Shown: piece after piece, positions 8,285 to 17,851 of the stretch | How positions within the stretch are numbered: position 1 is the first letter of the stretch | How the letters are laid out: each line of letters opens with the position of its first letter | Assembly: GCF_001941825.1 (NCBI RefSeq) | Contig: NZ_CP019038.1 | Coordinates: 6,510,001 to 6,574,000 of the forward strand | Length of the DNA stretch: 64,000 bases | Source of the DNA: Massilia putida | Lineage (GTDB): Bacteria; Pseudomonadota; Gammaproteobacteria; Burkholderiales; Burkholderiaceae_D | Direction of reading: 5' to 3' | Made by a program: the position numbers and the translations under genes | The notes under the pieces: generated by a model | What the model was told of the DNA's origin: nothing | The model's input: only the letters and a program-made list of their open reading frames with translations | Database searches by the model: none

Positions 8285-8369
8285 GATTTCACCGCCATCA
8301 AGGCGCGCATGCCGCCGTTCGGCATTCCGACAAAAACGGACGTCCAAAAAGACGCAGAGGAGAAAATCA

Positions 8370-11300
8370 GTGAAGCAGTTTCAGAGAACAGCCATCGCCA
8401 CAGGCGCAGCCCAGTTCGTGCTGATGGCCAGCGGGGCCATGTTTGCGCACGGCGCGTATGCCGCAGACACCGCGAAGAAGGACGACACGAACACCGTGGT
8501 CGTCGTGGGCCAGCGCGCCGCGCTGGAATCGGCCGCCACCCGCAAGAGAACGGCGGACGAGATCATCGACTCCGTCGTCGCCGACGATATCGGCAAACTG
8601 CCGGACAAGTCGGTGACCGAAGTCCTGCAACGCATGCCGGGCGTGACCATCGACCGCGTGCTGGGCCGGGCAGACCCGCTGCAGGGCGTGGGCGAGGACA
8701 ATCGCTTCGCCGCGGAAGGCAGCGGCGTGTCGATCCGCGGCCTGAGCTACGTGCGTTCGGAACTGAACGGACGCGACTCGTTCTCCGCGAACGGCGGACG
8801 TGCACTGAGCTTCGAGGACGTGCCGCCCGAACTGTTGGCGGGCATCGACGTGTACAAGAACCCGTCCGCCGAGCGGATCGAGGGCGCCATCGGCGGCCTG
8901 GTCGACCTGCGCACCGCGATGCCGTTCGACTTCAAGGGATTCAAGGGCGGGGCGACGATGGAAGCCTCGCGTTCGCAGCTGCGCGGGACCACCGCGCCGG
9001 CGTTTTCCGGCATGCTGTCGAACCGCTGGAACACCAGCCTGGGCCAGGTCGGCGCGTTGATCGACGTGTCGCGTTCGAAGATCGCCACGCGCAGCAACGG
9101 CATGGGTGTCGGCCACTATTTCCCGCGCACCGATGCCGTGGTGGGCGACACCAGCGGCCAGGAGCGCTGGGTTCCCCCGGGCGTCAACTGGAACACGGGC
9201 GACTTCGATCGCACCCGCGAGGGCCTCTATGGCGCGCTGCAGTGGAAAAAGGGCGACTGGGTCTCCGGTCTCACCTATTTCAGGTCGAAATACAAGCTGG
9301 CGACGGCGGAGAACCAGCAGTTCATGCAGGTGAATCCGCGTAACGTCATGGTCTCCGACGCCACGTTCGACAGCCACGGCGCACTGTTGACCGGCACGCT
9401 GACCGATCCCCAGGACAAGGGCCTGTTGATCGGCTCCAACGCGCGCAGCGTGGGCCGCGAATCCGCGACGACCGACGTCGCATGGAACACGCAGTGGAAG
9501 GCTTCGGACCAGTGGTCCTTCGGCCTGGATCTGCAGCACACCCGGTCGACCACGGAAGGCTGGGACAACCTGGTGGCGTTGAACGCCCTGATGGCGAAGC
9601 AGGTCGTGGACCTGAGGGGGGACATCCCGCAGGTCACCTTCGACGCCTCGGACCGGGCTTTCCTGTCGAACACGGCCAACTACAACTGGGACTCCACGCA
9701 GCAGCACAGGGACGTGGCCACCGCCACCCAGAACTCGCTGAAACTGGACGCCAAGTACACGTTCGATCATCCGGTTCTCCAGGACCTGCGTTTCGGTTTC
9801 CGCCAGACCGAGCGTGATTCGCTCACGCAGGCGAATACGCCAAATGACCAGTGGAGCGGACTCGGCGCCGCGTGGGCGGTCGGGTCAAGCTGGCAGCCGC
9901 TGAGCTCGATGATCTCCCTGGGCGATCCTCGCTTCAACAAATTCAACACCACGCAGTTGTTCAGTGGCTTCTTCAACGGCAAGGCATCGGTGCCGACGCT
10001 CGTGGTGCCGACGACGGAGTTGACGGGTGGCGGCTCGCCGCCGCCCGGCTTCGCCACGCTGCACGAATTCGTCAAAGTGGTCTGCAAACCCAGCCACCTG
10101 AGCGACGGTATCTGCAACTGGACGCCTGCTCCGTTCGGCGACCCCATCGCACGCAACAAGCAGGGCGAGCGCACGCAGGCCATCTACGGCCAGCTTCGTT
10201 TCGGCTTCGATAACCTGCGCTTCCCGGTGGACGGCAACGTGGGCGTGCGCGTCGTCCGCACGAAGGAAATGGCGGAGGGCTACACGCTGCTCACCGCCAC
10301 GAAGCCGGAGGATGGCAGGGCTGGTGTTCCCGTCTTCGCCGGGATGTCGAACAAGCAGACATTCGATAACACCTATACGAATACCTTGCCGACGCTGAAC
10401 CTGAGGATGAAGGCCAGCGACGGGCTGCAGTTCCGCTTCGCGGCGTCGCAGGGCATGTCGCGGCCCGATTTCTACAAGATGCAGGCCTATACGACGCTGG
10501 GCGTGACGCCGAAGTTCGACCCCGATCCGGCGGACCCGACCAAACAGGTGCTCAAATCGGTCGCCTTCACCGGTAACGCCAACGGCAACACGGCGCTCAA
10601 ACCGACCAGGTCGAACAATCTCGACCTGACGGCAGAGTACTACTTCGGCAAGGGCAGCTCGCTCACACTGGCGTTGTTCAACAAGAAGCTCAAGGACATC
10701 GTCATCGACAAGACGACGCTCCTTCCGATCAACGACGTGACCGGCCAGTCGCACGACTTCCTGCTCACCGCGCCGGTCAACGGGGCACGCGGTCGCGTCA
10801 GCGGCCTGGAGCTCGGTTACCAGCAGTATTTCGACATGCTGCCTGGCCTGCTGTCCGGCTTCGGCGTATCGGCCAACTACACCTACATCAACAGCAAACT
10901 CGACATGGGCTTGCCGGGGAACCGTAAATGGTGCACGCCGAGCACGAACGAGACGACGATCGTCAGCGCGCTGGGCGGGTGCGACACCGACGGCCGCTAC
11001 TTCAACGGCGACCTGCCCGTGATGGGCCTGTCGAAGAACGCGTACAACCTGGCGCTGCTGTACGACAAGGGACCGGTGTCGGCGCGTGTGGCGTACAGCT
11101 GGCGCTCGAGCGCGATGACGGCGATTCACACGTGGGGCACGTACGACTCCAGCGGCATCTCGATGAATCCGGACGACCCGAAATTCAATCAAGGCTACTC
11201 GGTGAACTACGTGCTGCCGGCGTGGAGCGGTGCCTACGGACAGGTTGACATGGGCGTCCAGTACAAGGCCACCGATAACCTGACCGTGAACTTCGACGTG

Positions 11301-11417
11301 TCGAACCTCACGGACCAGCTCTACAAGTCGTACAACCAGCAGGGCATCGGCATGAAGCTGAACGGCGTGTATTACACCGGACGGCGTTTCACGTTGTCGG
11401 CGCGCTACGCGTTCTAA
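8370..11417 (+). CDS. TonB-dependent outer-membrane receptor, glycan-type, GTG start (1015 aa)
   Basis: Outer-membrane sugar importer of the TonB-Xanth-Caul group. GTG 8370 has AGAGGAG 7 bp upstream and gives a clean signal peptide (MKQFQRTAIATGAAQ..., cut near AYAA); the longer in-frame ATG at 8256 would overlap the promoter. Plug motifs are DDIGKLPDKSVTEVLQRMPGV, VSIRGLSYVRSELNGRDSF and NPSAERIEGAIGGLVDLRT; the barrel ends in ARYAF. It is followed by a strong terminator and then the PrnA-like halogenase-family gene, a pairing known from sugar-uptake loci of Caulobacter and Xanthomonas relatives. Substrate not determinable. Confidence 0.92.
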   Translation: MKQFQRTAIATGAAQFVLMASGAMFAHGAYAADTAKKDDTNTVVVVGQRAALESAATRKRTADEIIDSVVADDIGKLPDKSVTEVLQRMPGVTIDRVLGRADPLQGVGEDNRFAAEGSGVSIRGLSYVRSELNGRDSFSANGGRALSFEDVPPELLAGIDVYKNPSAERIEGAIGGLVDLRTAMPFDFKGFKGGATMEASRSQLRGTTAPAFSGMLSNRWNTSLGQVGALIDVSRSKIATRSNGMGVGHYFPRTDAVVGDTSGQERWVPPGVNWNTGDFDRTREGLYGALQWKKGDWVSGLTYFRSKYKLATAENQQFMQVNPRNVMVSDATFDSHGALLTGTLTDPQDKGLLIGSNARSVGRESATTDVAWNTQWKASDQWSFGLDLQHTRSTTEGWDNLVALNALMAKQVVDLRGDIPQVTFDASDRAFLSNTANYNWDSTQQHRDVATATQNSLKLDAKYTFDHPVLQDLRFGFRQTERDSLTQANTPNDQWSGLGAAWAVGSSWQPLSSMISLGDPRFNKFNTTQLFSGFFNGKASVPTLVVPTTELTGGGSPPPGFATLHEFVKVVCKPSHLSDGICNWTPAPFGDPIARNKQGERTQAIYGQLRFGFDNLRFPVDGNVGVRVVRTKEMAEGYTLLTATKPEDGRAGVPVFAGMSNKQTFDNTYTNTLPTLNLRMKASDGLQFRFAASQGMSRPDFYKMQAYTTLGVTPKFDPDPADPTKQVLKSVAFTGNANGNTALKPTRSNNLDLTAEYYFGKGSSLTLALFNKKLKDIVIDKTTLLPINDVTGQSHDFLLTAPVNGARGRVSGLELGYQQYFDMLPGLLSGFGVSANYTYINSKLDMGLPGNRKWCTPSTNETTIVSALGGCDTDGRYFNGDLPVMGLSKNAYNLALLYDKGPVSARVAYSWRSSAMTAIHTWGTYDSSGISMNPDDPKFNQGYSVNYVLPAWSGAYGQVDMGVQYKATDNLTVNFDVSNLTDQLYKSYNQQGIGMKLNGVYYTGRRFTLSARYAF

Positions 11418-11435
11418 GATGTCGTAAGGCGTTTG

Positions 11436-11466
11436 CTCCTGCGGTTCGCAGTCGGGACCGCAGGAG
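11436..11466 (+). repeat. 9-bp inverted repeat after second receptor
   Basis: CTCCTGCGG (11436-11444) pairs perfectly with CCGCAGGAG (11458-11466) around a 13-nt loop, 19 bp after the receptor stop. It precedes a canonical terminator and may stabilise the mRNA 3' end. Confidence 0.5.
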
Positions 11467-11482
11467 GCGTCGCTGCAACCCA

Positions 11483-11510
11483 GCCGCCTAGTTGGCGGCC
11501 TTTTCTTTTT
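11483..11510 (+). terminator. Rho-independent terminator after second receptor
   Basis: Stem GCCGCC (11483-11488), loop TAGTT, stem GGCGGC (11494-11499), then a T-rich tail CCTTTTCTTTTT. It implies that the halogenase-family gene at 11626 is either a read-through gene or has its own weak promoter in the 115 bp that follow. Confidence 0.75.
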
Positions 11511-11625
11511 GCCGGCGGCCTGGTGCGGATGGGTACACTTTCCGACCGTCCGTCCGTCCGTGACTGCACCTCTCGCCAGCCGGACTGGCCGCGGGGGTAC
11601 TTGCGTTTCTGTACTGGAGAACACC

Positions 11626-13143
11626 ATGTCCGACAAGGCCATCCGTAAAATCGTCATCGTGGGCGGCGGCACCGCCGGCTGGATGACCGCGGCGCCGCTG
11701 GCGCTCAAGCTGGGCGGGTCGTGCGAGATCGTCCTCGTCGAGTCGCCGGAGATCGGCACCGTCGGCGTGGGGGAGTCGACGCTGCCGACGATCCGTTACT
11801 ACAACCACGCGCTCGGCATCGACGGGGCGGACTTCGTCCGGCGCACCAAGGCCACGTTCAAGCTGGGCATCGACTTCTGCGACTGGGGCCATCTCGGCAA
11901 CCGGTTCTTTCACGGCTTCAGCGATTTTGGCCCGACGATCGAGAACCGCCCGGCCTTCATGTACTGGCTGCGGCTGGCGCGCGACAACCCGGCCATGCCG
12001 TCGTACGAAGAATGGTCGATCTCGACGGCGATGGCGCACGAGAACCGGTTCGTGCCGCCGTACGGCGACCAACCGGGCCCCACCACTGCCTACACCTATG
12101 GGTTCCAGTTCGACGCGGGCCTGTATGCGCTGTACCTGCGCGACTATGCGACGGCGCGCGGTGTGCAGCGCGTCGAGGGCACGGTCGGCAACGTCGAGCA
12201 GCATCCGGAAACGGGCTTCATCACGGCCCTGAACCTCAATGACGGCCGCCGCATCGAGGGCGACCTGTTCGTCGACTGCACGGGCTTCCGCGGCCTGCTG
12301 ATCGAAGGCGTGTACAAGGCCGGCTACGAGGACTGGAGCGCCATGCTGCCCTGTGACAGCGCCCAGGCCGTGCCCAGCGCGCTGGCCGAGCGGCTCACGC
12401 CCTACACGCGGTCGACGGCGAAGAGCGCGGGGTGGCAGTGGCGCATCCCGCTGCAGCACCGCAACGGCAACGGCCACGTGTACTGCAATGCGTTCATGTC
12501 GGACGACGAGGCGGGGCGCGTGCTGCTCGACGGCCTGGACACCGAGCCGCTGGAACCGCCGCGCCAGCTGCGCTTTACGACGGGCCGGCGCCGCAAGTCG
12601 TGGGTCAAGAACTGCGTGGCGGTCGGCCTGTCGAGCGGCTTCCTCGAACCGCTCGAATCGACGAGCATCAACATCATCGAACTGGCGGTCGGCTGGCTGA
12701 TCCAGTATTTCCCGGACCGCGACTGCAACCCGGAACTGGCCGACGAATTCAACCGCCTCGTCTCGCAACGCTACGAATTCGTGCGCGACTTCATCGTCCT
12801 GCACTACAAGCTGACGAACCGCACCGATTCCGAATTCTGGCGCTATTGCGCGCACATGAAGGTGCCCGACACGCTGCAGCACCAGATCGACCTGTTCCGC
12901 ACCTCGGGCCGCATCACCATCTACGACCGTGAAGGGTTCCAGGCCGATTCGCACGCGTCGATCATGCTGGGCCACGGCATCCGCCCCGAGAGGACCGATC
13001 CGCTGATCGACCGCATGGACCTGGCGCGCCTGGCCGACCACTTCCGCAGGGTGCACGCGACGATCCGGCAGGTCGTCGGCGCGATGCCGACCCACGAGGC
13101 GCTCATCGGGCAGATCACTTCGGAGCCCATGCGAAAATCGTAA
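11626..13143 (+). CDS. Flavin-dependent tryptophan halogenase-family protein (PrnA-like, 505 aa)
   Basis: FADH2-dependent halogenase fold. Residues 12-19 carry the FAD motif GGGTAGW. Lys79 (TFKLGIDF) coincides with the catalytic Lys79 of PrnA. The WQWRIP motif and GFLEPLEST are both present. Start 11626 has CTGGAGA upstream. Soluble, with no signal peptide. It follows a glycan-type TonB receptor, as such proteins often do in sugar-utilisation loci of Caulobacter and Xanthomonas relatives, where their substrate is unknown. No halide-natural-product biosynthesis genes lie nearby, so a role in glycan or aromatic-side-chain metabolism is more likely than antibiotic synthesis; that is inference. 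Its 3' end overlaps half-site A of the next promoter. Confidence 0.88.
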   Translation: MSDKAIRKIVIVGGGTAGWMTAAPLALKLGGSCEIVLVESPEIGTVGVGESTLPTIRYYNHALGIDGADFVRRTKATFKLGIDFCDWGHLGNRFFHGFSDFGPTIENRPAFMYWLRLARDNPAMPSYEEWSISTAMAHENRFVPPYGDQPGPTTAYTYGFQFDAGLYALYLRDYATARGVQRVEGTVGNVEQHPETGFITALNLNDGRRIEGDLFVDCTGFRGLLIEGVYKAGYEDWSAMLPCDSAQAVPSALAERLTPYTRSTAKSAGWQWRIPLQHRNGNGHVYCNAFMSDDEAGRVLLDGLDTEPLEPPRQLRFTTGRRRKSWVKNCVAVGLSSGFLEPLESTSINIIELAVGWLIQYFPDRDCNPELADEFNRLVSQRYEFVRDFIVLHYKLTNRTDSEFWRYCAHMKVPDTLQHQIDLFRTSGRITIYDREGFQADSHASIMLGHGIRPERTDPLIDRMDLARLADHFRRVHATIRQVVGAMPTHEALIGQITSEPMRKS

Positions 13144-13194
13144 TCGCCAATGGTGGATTTCATAATTGCGGGCCACGGGGCCGGCGGGCACTAT
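13134..13194 (+). promoter_or_regulatory. Shared-architecture promoter (copy 5) for GH29-GH97-CE1 operon
   Basis: The half-site A core TCGT (13138-13141) overlaps the last codon and stop of the halogenase gene. Half-site B is GGATTTCATAATTG (core TCAT 13160-13163), 22 bp on. The -35 TTGCGG (13166-13171) and -10 CACTAT (13189-13194) have a 17-bp spacer. The leader to ATG 13256 is about 55 nt. Confidence 0.72.
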
Positions 13195-13255
13195 CCCGTG
13201 GATAACCGCGAAGAGCCGCCCCGCAGCGGCCATCATCTACCTTGGAAAGATACCG

Positions 13256-14887
13256 ATGAAACGACGTGAACTCCTGCAGCACATGGCGGCCGCCATCCCG
13301 GCGCTCGCCATCTCCCCCTATGCCGGCGCCGCCGGCGCCCGCGTTCCCATGGCGAGCGGCCCGTTCGAGCCGACCTGGCCCTCGCTGTCGAAATACGAGA
13401 CCCCGGACTGGTTCCGCAACGCGAAGTTCGGCATCTGGGCGCACTGGGGCCCGCAGTGCGAGCCCGAACACGGCGACTGGTACGCGCGTGGCATGTACGA
13501 GGAGGGCAGTGATCACTATAACTATCACGTCGCCACGTACGGCCATCCGTCGACGTTCGGCTTCAAGGACGTGATCCGCCGCTGGCGCGCCGAGCGCTGG
13601 AACCCGGACGAACTCGTGGGCCTGTACAAGAACGCGGGCGCGAAATACTTCGTCGCGCTCGCGAACCACCACGACAACTTCGACCTCTACAAAAGCCGCT
13701 ACCAGCCCGACTGGAACGCGACGAAACTGGGCCCGGGCAAGGACCTGGTCGGGGGCTGGCGCGATGCCGCGCGCAAGCTCGGCCTGCGCTTCGGCGTCTC
13801 CGTGCACGCGGCGCACGCGTGGTCGTGGTACGAGACGGCGCAGGGCGCCGACAAGACCGGCCCGCTGGCCGGCGTGCCGTACGACGGCCGCCTGAAGAAG
13901 TCCGACGGCCGTGGCCAGTGGTGGCGCGGGCTGGACCCGCAGGCGCTGTACGCGCAGAACCACCCGCTCAGCAAGGACGGCGGCAGCACCGACCAGCGCT
14001 GGGCCTGGGGCGGCGGCGAGTCCACGCCGGACAAGGCCTATGCGGACAAGCTGTACAACCGCACCGTCGACCTGATCGACAACTACGATCCCGACCTGGT
14101 CTATTACGACGACACGGTGCTGCCCCTCTATCCGGTCAGCGACATCGGCCCGCGCCTGGCCGCGCACATGTACAACCGCAGCGTCGCCAAGCACGGCAAG
14201 GTGGAAGCGGTCGTCAACGGCAAGATCCTCGACGACGTGCAGCGCCGGTCGATGGTGTGGGACATCGAGCGGGGCCAGAGCCCGCGCATCGAACCGCTGC
14301 CCTGGCAGACCTGCACCTGCATCGGCAGCTGGCATTACGACCGCCGCGTCTACGACAACAAGGGCTACAAGAGCGCGCAGACGGTCGTGCACACCTTGAT
14401 CGACGTCGTCAGCAAGAACGGCAACCTGCTGCTGTCCGTGCCCGTGCGCGGCGACGGCACCATCGACGAGCAGGAACGCGCCATCGTCGAGGAGATCGGC
14501 CGCTGGATGGCCGTCAACGGCGCGGGCATCTACGACAGCCGCCCGTGGTCGACGTTCGGCGAAGGCCCTGTGATGGAGGCGGCCGCGGCGCCGCTGGCGG
14601 GCCCCGGTTTCAACGAGGGCAAGGGCAAACCGTTCTCCGCCGCCGACATCCGCTTCACCGCCGGCAAGGATGCCGTCTACGCGTTCGTGATGGGCTGGCC
14701 GGAAGACGGCACCGTCACCATCAAGTCGATGCGCGCCGGCGGCGAGCATCTCAAGCACGAGGTGTCGCGCGTCGAGCTCGTGGGCGCCGGCGCGGTCGCG
14801 TTCCGCCAGACCCCCGACGGCCTCCAGGTCACGCTGCCGCGCGAGCGGCCCGCACTTCCGTACGCAATCACTCTGAAAGTCGCTTAA
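13256..14887 (+). CDS. Exported GH29 alpha-L-fucosidase (543 aa)
   Basis: Retaining glycosidase releasing alpha-L-fucose. The N-terminus MKRRELLQHMAAAIP looks like a Tat or Sec signal with paired Arg. The GH29 hallmarks are WFRNAKFGIWAHWGPQ, YFVALANHHDNFDLY, FGVSVHAAHAW and PDLVYYDDTV, where the nucleophile Asp normally lies. The catalytic domain is followed by a beta-sandwich from about 430. First gene of a three-gene operon; 2 bp separate its stop from the GH97 start. Together with GH27, GH42 and GH97 it suggests a fucosylated, galactose-bearing substrate. Confidence 0.88.
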   Translation: MKRRELLQHMAAAIPALAISPYAGAAGARVPMASGPFEPTWPSLSKYETPDWFRNAKFGIWAHWGPQCEPEHGDWYARGMYEEGSDHYNYHVATYGHPSTFGFKDVIRRWRAERWNPDELVGLYKNAGAKYFVALANHHDNFDLYKSRYQPDWNATKLGPGKDLVGGWRDAARKLGLRFGVSVHAAHAWSWYETAQGADKTGPLAGVPYDGRLKKSDGRGQWWRGLDPQALYAQNHPLSKDGGSTDQRWAWGGGESTPDKAYADKLYNRTVDLIDNYDPDLVYYDDTVLPLYPVSDIGPRLAAHMYNRSVAKHGKVEAVVNGKILDDVQRRSMVWDIERGQSPRIEPLPWQTCTCIGSWHYDRRVYDNKGYKSAQTVVHTLIDVVSKNGNLLLSVPVRGDGTIDEQERAIVEEIGRWMAVNGAGIYDSRPWSTFGEGPVMEAAAAPLAGPGFNEGKGKPFSAADIRFTAGKDAVYAFVMGWPEDGTVTIKSMRAGGEHLKHEVSRVELVGAGAVAFRQTPDGLQVTLPRERPALPYAITLKVA

Positions 14888-14889
14888 CC

Positions 14890-16920
14890 ATGAAGCACGC
14901 ACCACGACATCTGATCCCGAAGGTTTTCGCCATCGCCGCTGTCGCAGCCATCATGCCGGCACACGCCGCCTCGCCCTATACGGTCGTGTCGCCCGACCAC
15001 CGCACCCGCATCGAACTGACCGCCGCCGATGGCAATCTGGCGTACACGGTCATCCGCGACGGCGTGACCGTCATCGCGCAATCGCCCCTCGGCCTGAGCA
15101 CGACCCAGGGCGCGCTGGACGGCACCACCTTGCGTGTCACCGGTGTCGAGAACAAGACCGTCGACGAGACGTGGCGTCCCGTCGCCGGCAAGGCGGCCAG
15201 CGTGGCGGACCGCTACAGCCAGGTCGAGCTGCAACTGGCCGGCAAGGACAAGCCCATCAAGGTCAACCTCGTCGCCCGCGCCTACGACGACGGCGTCGCG
15301 TTCCGCTACGTGCTGCCGCGCCAGCCGATAGCGGGCGAACCCCGGGGCGATCTCGGCATCAACGGCGAGGCCACGCGCTTCGACTTCCCGGCCGCCTACC
15401 GCTGCTGGGGCTTCAATCCGGGCCGCTTCGACAGCTCGCACGAGGGCGAATTCGACCCGGTGCCGGCGTCCGCCATCCGTCCCCACCACACGTTCGACGC
15501 GCCCCTCGTGTGCAAGACCGGCAACAAGAAGACCACGTTCGCCATCGCGGAAGCGGACAAGCGCGGTTACGCCGGCGCGTACTACTCGGGCCGCGGCGAC
15601 GGCGGCCTGGGCGTGGCCGTCGTGCTCGCGCCGCACTACGAAGGCGACGTGCAGGTGCAGGGCCCGGCCGTGCGCGCCAACCTGGCCGACGCGCCGCTCG
15701 CCACGCCGTGGCGCGTGGTGATGGTGGCCGACACGCCGGGTGGCCTGACGGCATCGAGCCTGATCGCGACGCTGGGCAGCCCGTCGACGATCGCGGATAC
15801 GAGCTGGATCAAGCCGGGCAAGGCGTCGTGGGACTGGTGGAACGGCTGGGCCGTCGACATGCCGGGCGCCGGCATCAACACCGCGACGTACAAGGCCTAC
15901 ACGGATTTCGCGGCCAGCCTTGGCCTGCAGTATATCCTCATCGACGAGGGTTGGTACGAGGGCAGTTCGGAAAAGCCGCTGCCGTCCAATGCCTTGAAGC
16001 CGATCCGCGCGATGGACATGCTGGAAATCATCCGGCATGCGAAGGAGAAGGGCATCGGCGTGTGGGTCTGGCTGCAGTGGAAGCAGCTCGACCGCCAGAT
16101 GGATGACGCCTTCGCGCTGTACGAATCGTGGGGCATCAAGGGCGTCAAGGTCGACTTCATGGACCGCACCGACCAGGACATGGTCGACTTCTACCACAAG
16201 ATCCTGTCCAAGGCCGCCAAGCACCACCTGATGGTCGACCTGCACGGCGCCTACCCGCCGGACGGCCTCACGCGCACCTATCCGAACTACATGACGCAGG
16301 AAGGCGTGATGGGCGCGGAGTACAACAAGTGGAGCGCGCGCGTCACGGCCACGCACAACGTGACGCTGCCGTTCACGCGCATGATCCTGGGCCCGATCGA
16401 CTACACGCCGGGCGGCTTCCGCTCGCTCGCGCCGAAAGACTTCATGGCGCAGCGGCGCAACGTGAAGCCGTTCGTGCAGACGACGCGCGGCCAGGCCGTC
16501 GCGATGTACGTCGTGTACGATTCGCCGTTCGGCATGGTGGCGGACAGCCCGGACGCCTACCGCAACGCGGACGGCACCTGGGCCGACGGCGCGAAGTTCA
16601 TCGGCGCCGTGCCGACCACGTGGGACGAGACGCGCGTGCTGGACGGCGACATCGGCCAGTACATCGTGACGGCCCGCCGCAAGGGCGGCACCTGGTACAT
16701 CGGCGCGATGACCAACGAGTCGGGACGCACGGTCGACGTGCCGCTGGACTTCCTGGCGCCGGGTGTCGCTTATTCGGCCGAGATCCTGGAAGACGGCAAG
16801 GATCGCAACCACCTGGCCGCGCGCGGCGCACGCGTGACGGGCAAGAGCCGCCTGAAGCTGACGCTCGCCCCGTCCGGCGGCGCCGTGGCCGTGCTGACGG
16901 CCGGCGCGGACAAGCACTGA
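14890..16920 (+). CDS. Exported GH97 glycosidase, retaining alpha-galactosidase type (676 aa)
   Basis: The signal peptide ends near PAHA. The N-terminal beta-super-sandwich, TIM barrel and C-terminal beta domain follow GH97 order. The barrel carries GIKGVKVDFMD with Asp422 at the position of the nucleophile of retaining GH97 alpha-galactosidases (the BT1871 type), plus TQEGVMGAEY with the candidate acid/base Glu. It lies 2 bp behind the fucosidase and 10 bp ahead of the esterase, so it is co-transcribed. Compare the divergent paralogue at 29888-31786, which lacks this Asp. Confidence 0.88.
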   Translation: MKHAPRHLIPKVFAIAAVAAIMPAHAASPYTVVSPDHRTRIELTAADGNLAYTVIRDGVTVIAQSPLGLSTTQGALDGTTLRVTGVENKTVDETWRPVAGKAASVADRYSQVELQLAGKDKPIKVNLVARAYDDGVAFRYVLPRQPIAGEPRGDLGINGEATRFDFPAAYRCWGFNPGRFDSSHEGEFDPVPASAIRPHHTFDAPLVCKTGNKKTTFAIAEADKRGYAGAYYSGRGDGGLGVAVVLAPHYEGDVQVQGPAVRANLADAPLATPWRVVMVADTPGGLTASSLIATLGSPSTIADTSWIKPGKASWDWWNGWAVDMPGAGINTATYKAYTDFAASLGLQYILIDEGWYEGSSEKPLPSNALKPIRAMDMLEIIRHAKEKGIGVWVWLQWKQLDRQMDDAFALYESWGIKGVKVDFMDRTDQDMVDFYHKILSKAAKHHLMVDLHGAYPPDGLTRTYPNYMTQEGVMGAEYNKWSARVTATHNVTLPFTRMILGPIDYTPGGFRSLAPKDFMAQRRNVKPFVQTTRGQAVAMYVVYDSPFGMVADSPDAYRNADGTWADGAKFIGAVPTTWDETRVLDGDIGQYIVTARRKGGTWYIGAMTNESGRTVDVPLDFLAPGVAYSAEILEDGKDRNHLAARGARVTGKSRLKLTLAPSGGAVAVLTAGADKH

Positions 16921-16930
16921 GGAGCCGGCC

Positions 16931-17851
16931 ATGACCGACCATCTGTCCCGCGTCCTCATCGCCGCCGCGCTGTGCGCCGTCGGCACCGTCGCGCACGCGC
17001 AGGAGCTCGACGTCAACGCGGACAAGGCGCGCGCCGACTTCGCCCGCCCCGTCGTCCTCGCGGCGGACGACGTACGCGCGTTCGCGCCGCCGCCGGCCGG
17101 CTTTGCGGATGCTCGGCCCGGCGCCGCGCAGGGCAAGGTGGAGACGTTCACGTATGCGTCGGTCGTCACGGGCACGCGCCGTACGGCCAACGTCTGGCTG
17201 CCGCCCGGCTACGACAAGACCCGGCGCTATCCCGTGCTGTATCTGTTGCACGGCATCGGCGGCAACCAGGACGAGTGGTGCGGCTATGTGCGCGCGCAGG
17301 ACGTGCTCGACAACCTGACGGCCGCCGGCAAGGCCGTGCCGATGATCGTCGTGATGCCGAACGGCCGCGCGCTGGCGGACGACCGCTCGCCGCCGGAAAA
17401 CAAGGTCTTCACGCCGGAAAACGCGGCCGGTTTCGCGCGCTTCGAGCGCGACCTGCTCGATTCGCTCATCCCGGCCGTCGATGCCGCGTATCCGACGCAC
17501 GCGGACAGTGCCCACCGCGCGATCGGCGGGCTGTCGATGGGCGGCGGGCAGGCGCTGAACTTCGGCCTGGGCCATCCGGAGGCATTCAACTGGGTGGCGG
17601 GCTTCTCGCCGGCCCCCAACACGGAGCCACCGGCGAAACTGGCGGGCGAGGCGGCGCGGGCGAAGGGCAAGCTGAAACTGGTGTATCTGTCATGCGGCAA
17701 CCGCGATGGCCTGATCAACGTCGCGCAGGGCGTGCACCGCCAGCTGCGCGAGCAGGGCGTCGCCCACGTGTGGAACGTGGACGGGTATGGGCATGACCGG
17801 GACAGCTGGGCGGAAAACCTGTACCACTACGCCCAGCTGCTCTTCCGTTAA
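16931..17851 (+). CDS. Exported CE1/esterase-D-like alpha/beta-hydrolase (306 aa)
   Basis: The signal peptide ends at AHAQ. It is a feruloyl/acetyl-esterase-type hydrolase with PVLYLLHGIGGNQDEW, nucleophile Ser in IGGLSMGGGQ, Asp in CGNRDGLI and His in DGYGHDRDSW. GAGGAGCC precedes ATG 16931. Last gene of the fucosidase-GH97 operon; its stop overlaps the stop of the opposite GH42 gene by 3 bp. It probably removes ester decorations that block the glycosidases. Confidence 0.85.
   Translation: MTDHLSRVLIAAALCAVGTVAHAQELDVNADKARADFARPVVLAADDVRAFAPPPAGFADARPGAAQGKVETFTYASVVTGTRRTANVWLPPGYDKTRRYPVLYLLHGIGGNQDEWCGYVRAQDVLDNLTAAGKAVPMIVVMPNGRALADDRSPPENKVFTPENAAGFARFERDLLDSLIPAVDAAYPTHADSAHRAIGGLSMGGGQALNFGLGHPEAFNWVAGFSPAPNTEPPAKLAGEAARAKGKLKLVYLSCGNRDGLINVAQGVHRQLREQGVAHVWNVDGYGHDRDSWAENLYHYAQLLFR

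Noticed and set aside
8256-8369. In-frame upstream start of the second receptor at 8256
   Set aside because: It lies between the -35 and -10 of the shared promoter and has no ribosome site; GTG 8370 has AGAGGAG and a clean signal peptide.
11545-11562. Tandem CCGT repeats before the halogenase gene
   Set aside because: Only about four units and not followed by a frame that length change would switch; probably chance in GC-rich DNA.
11626-13143. Halogenase and P450 as parts of a natural-product cluster
   Set aside because: The two are 23 kb apart and no synthase, peptide synthetase or tailoring genes lie between; the halogenase neighbours are sugar genes.
13819-14889. Very long N-terminal extension in frame with the first GH97 gene
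   Set aside because: It runs through the fucosidase gene in another frame; the signal peptide at 14890 marks the true start.
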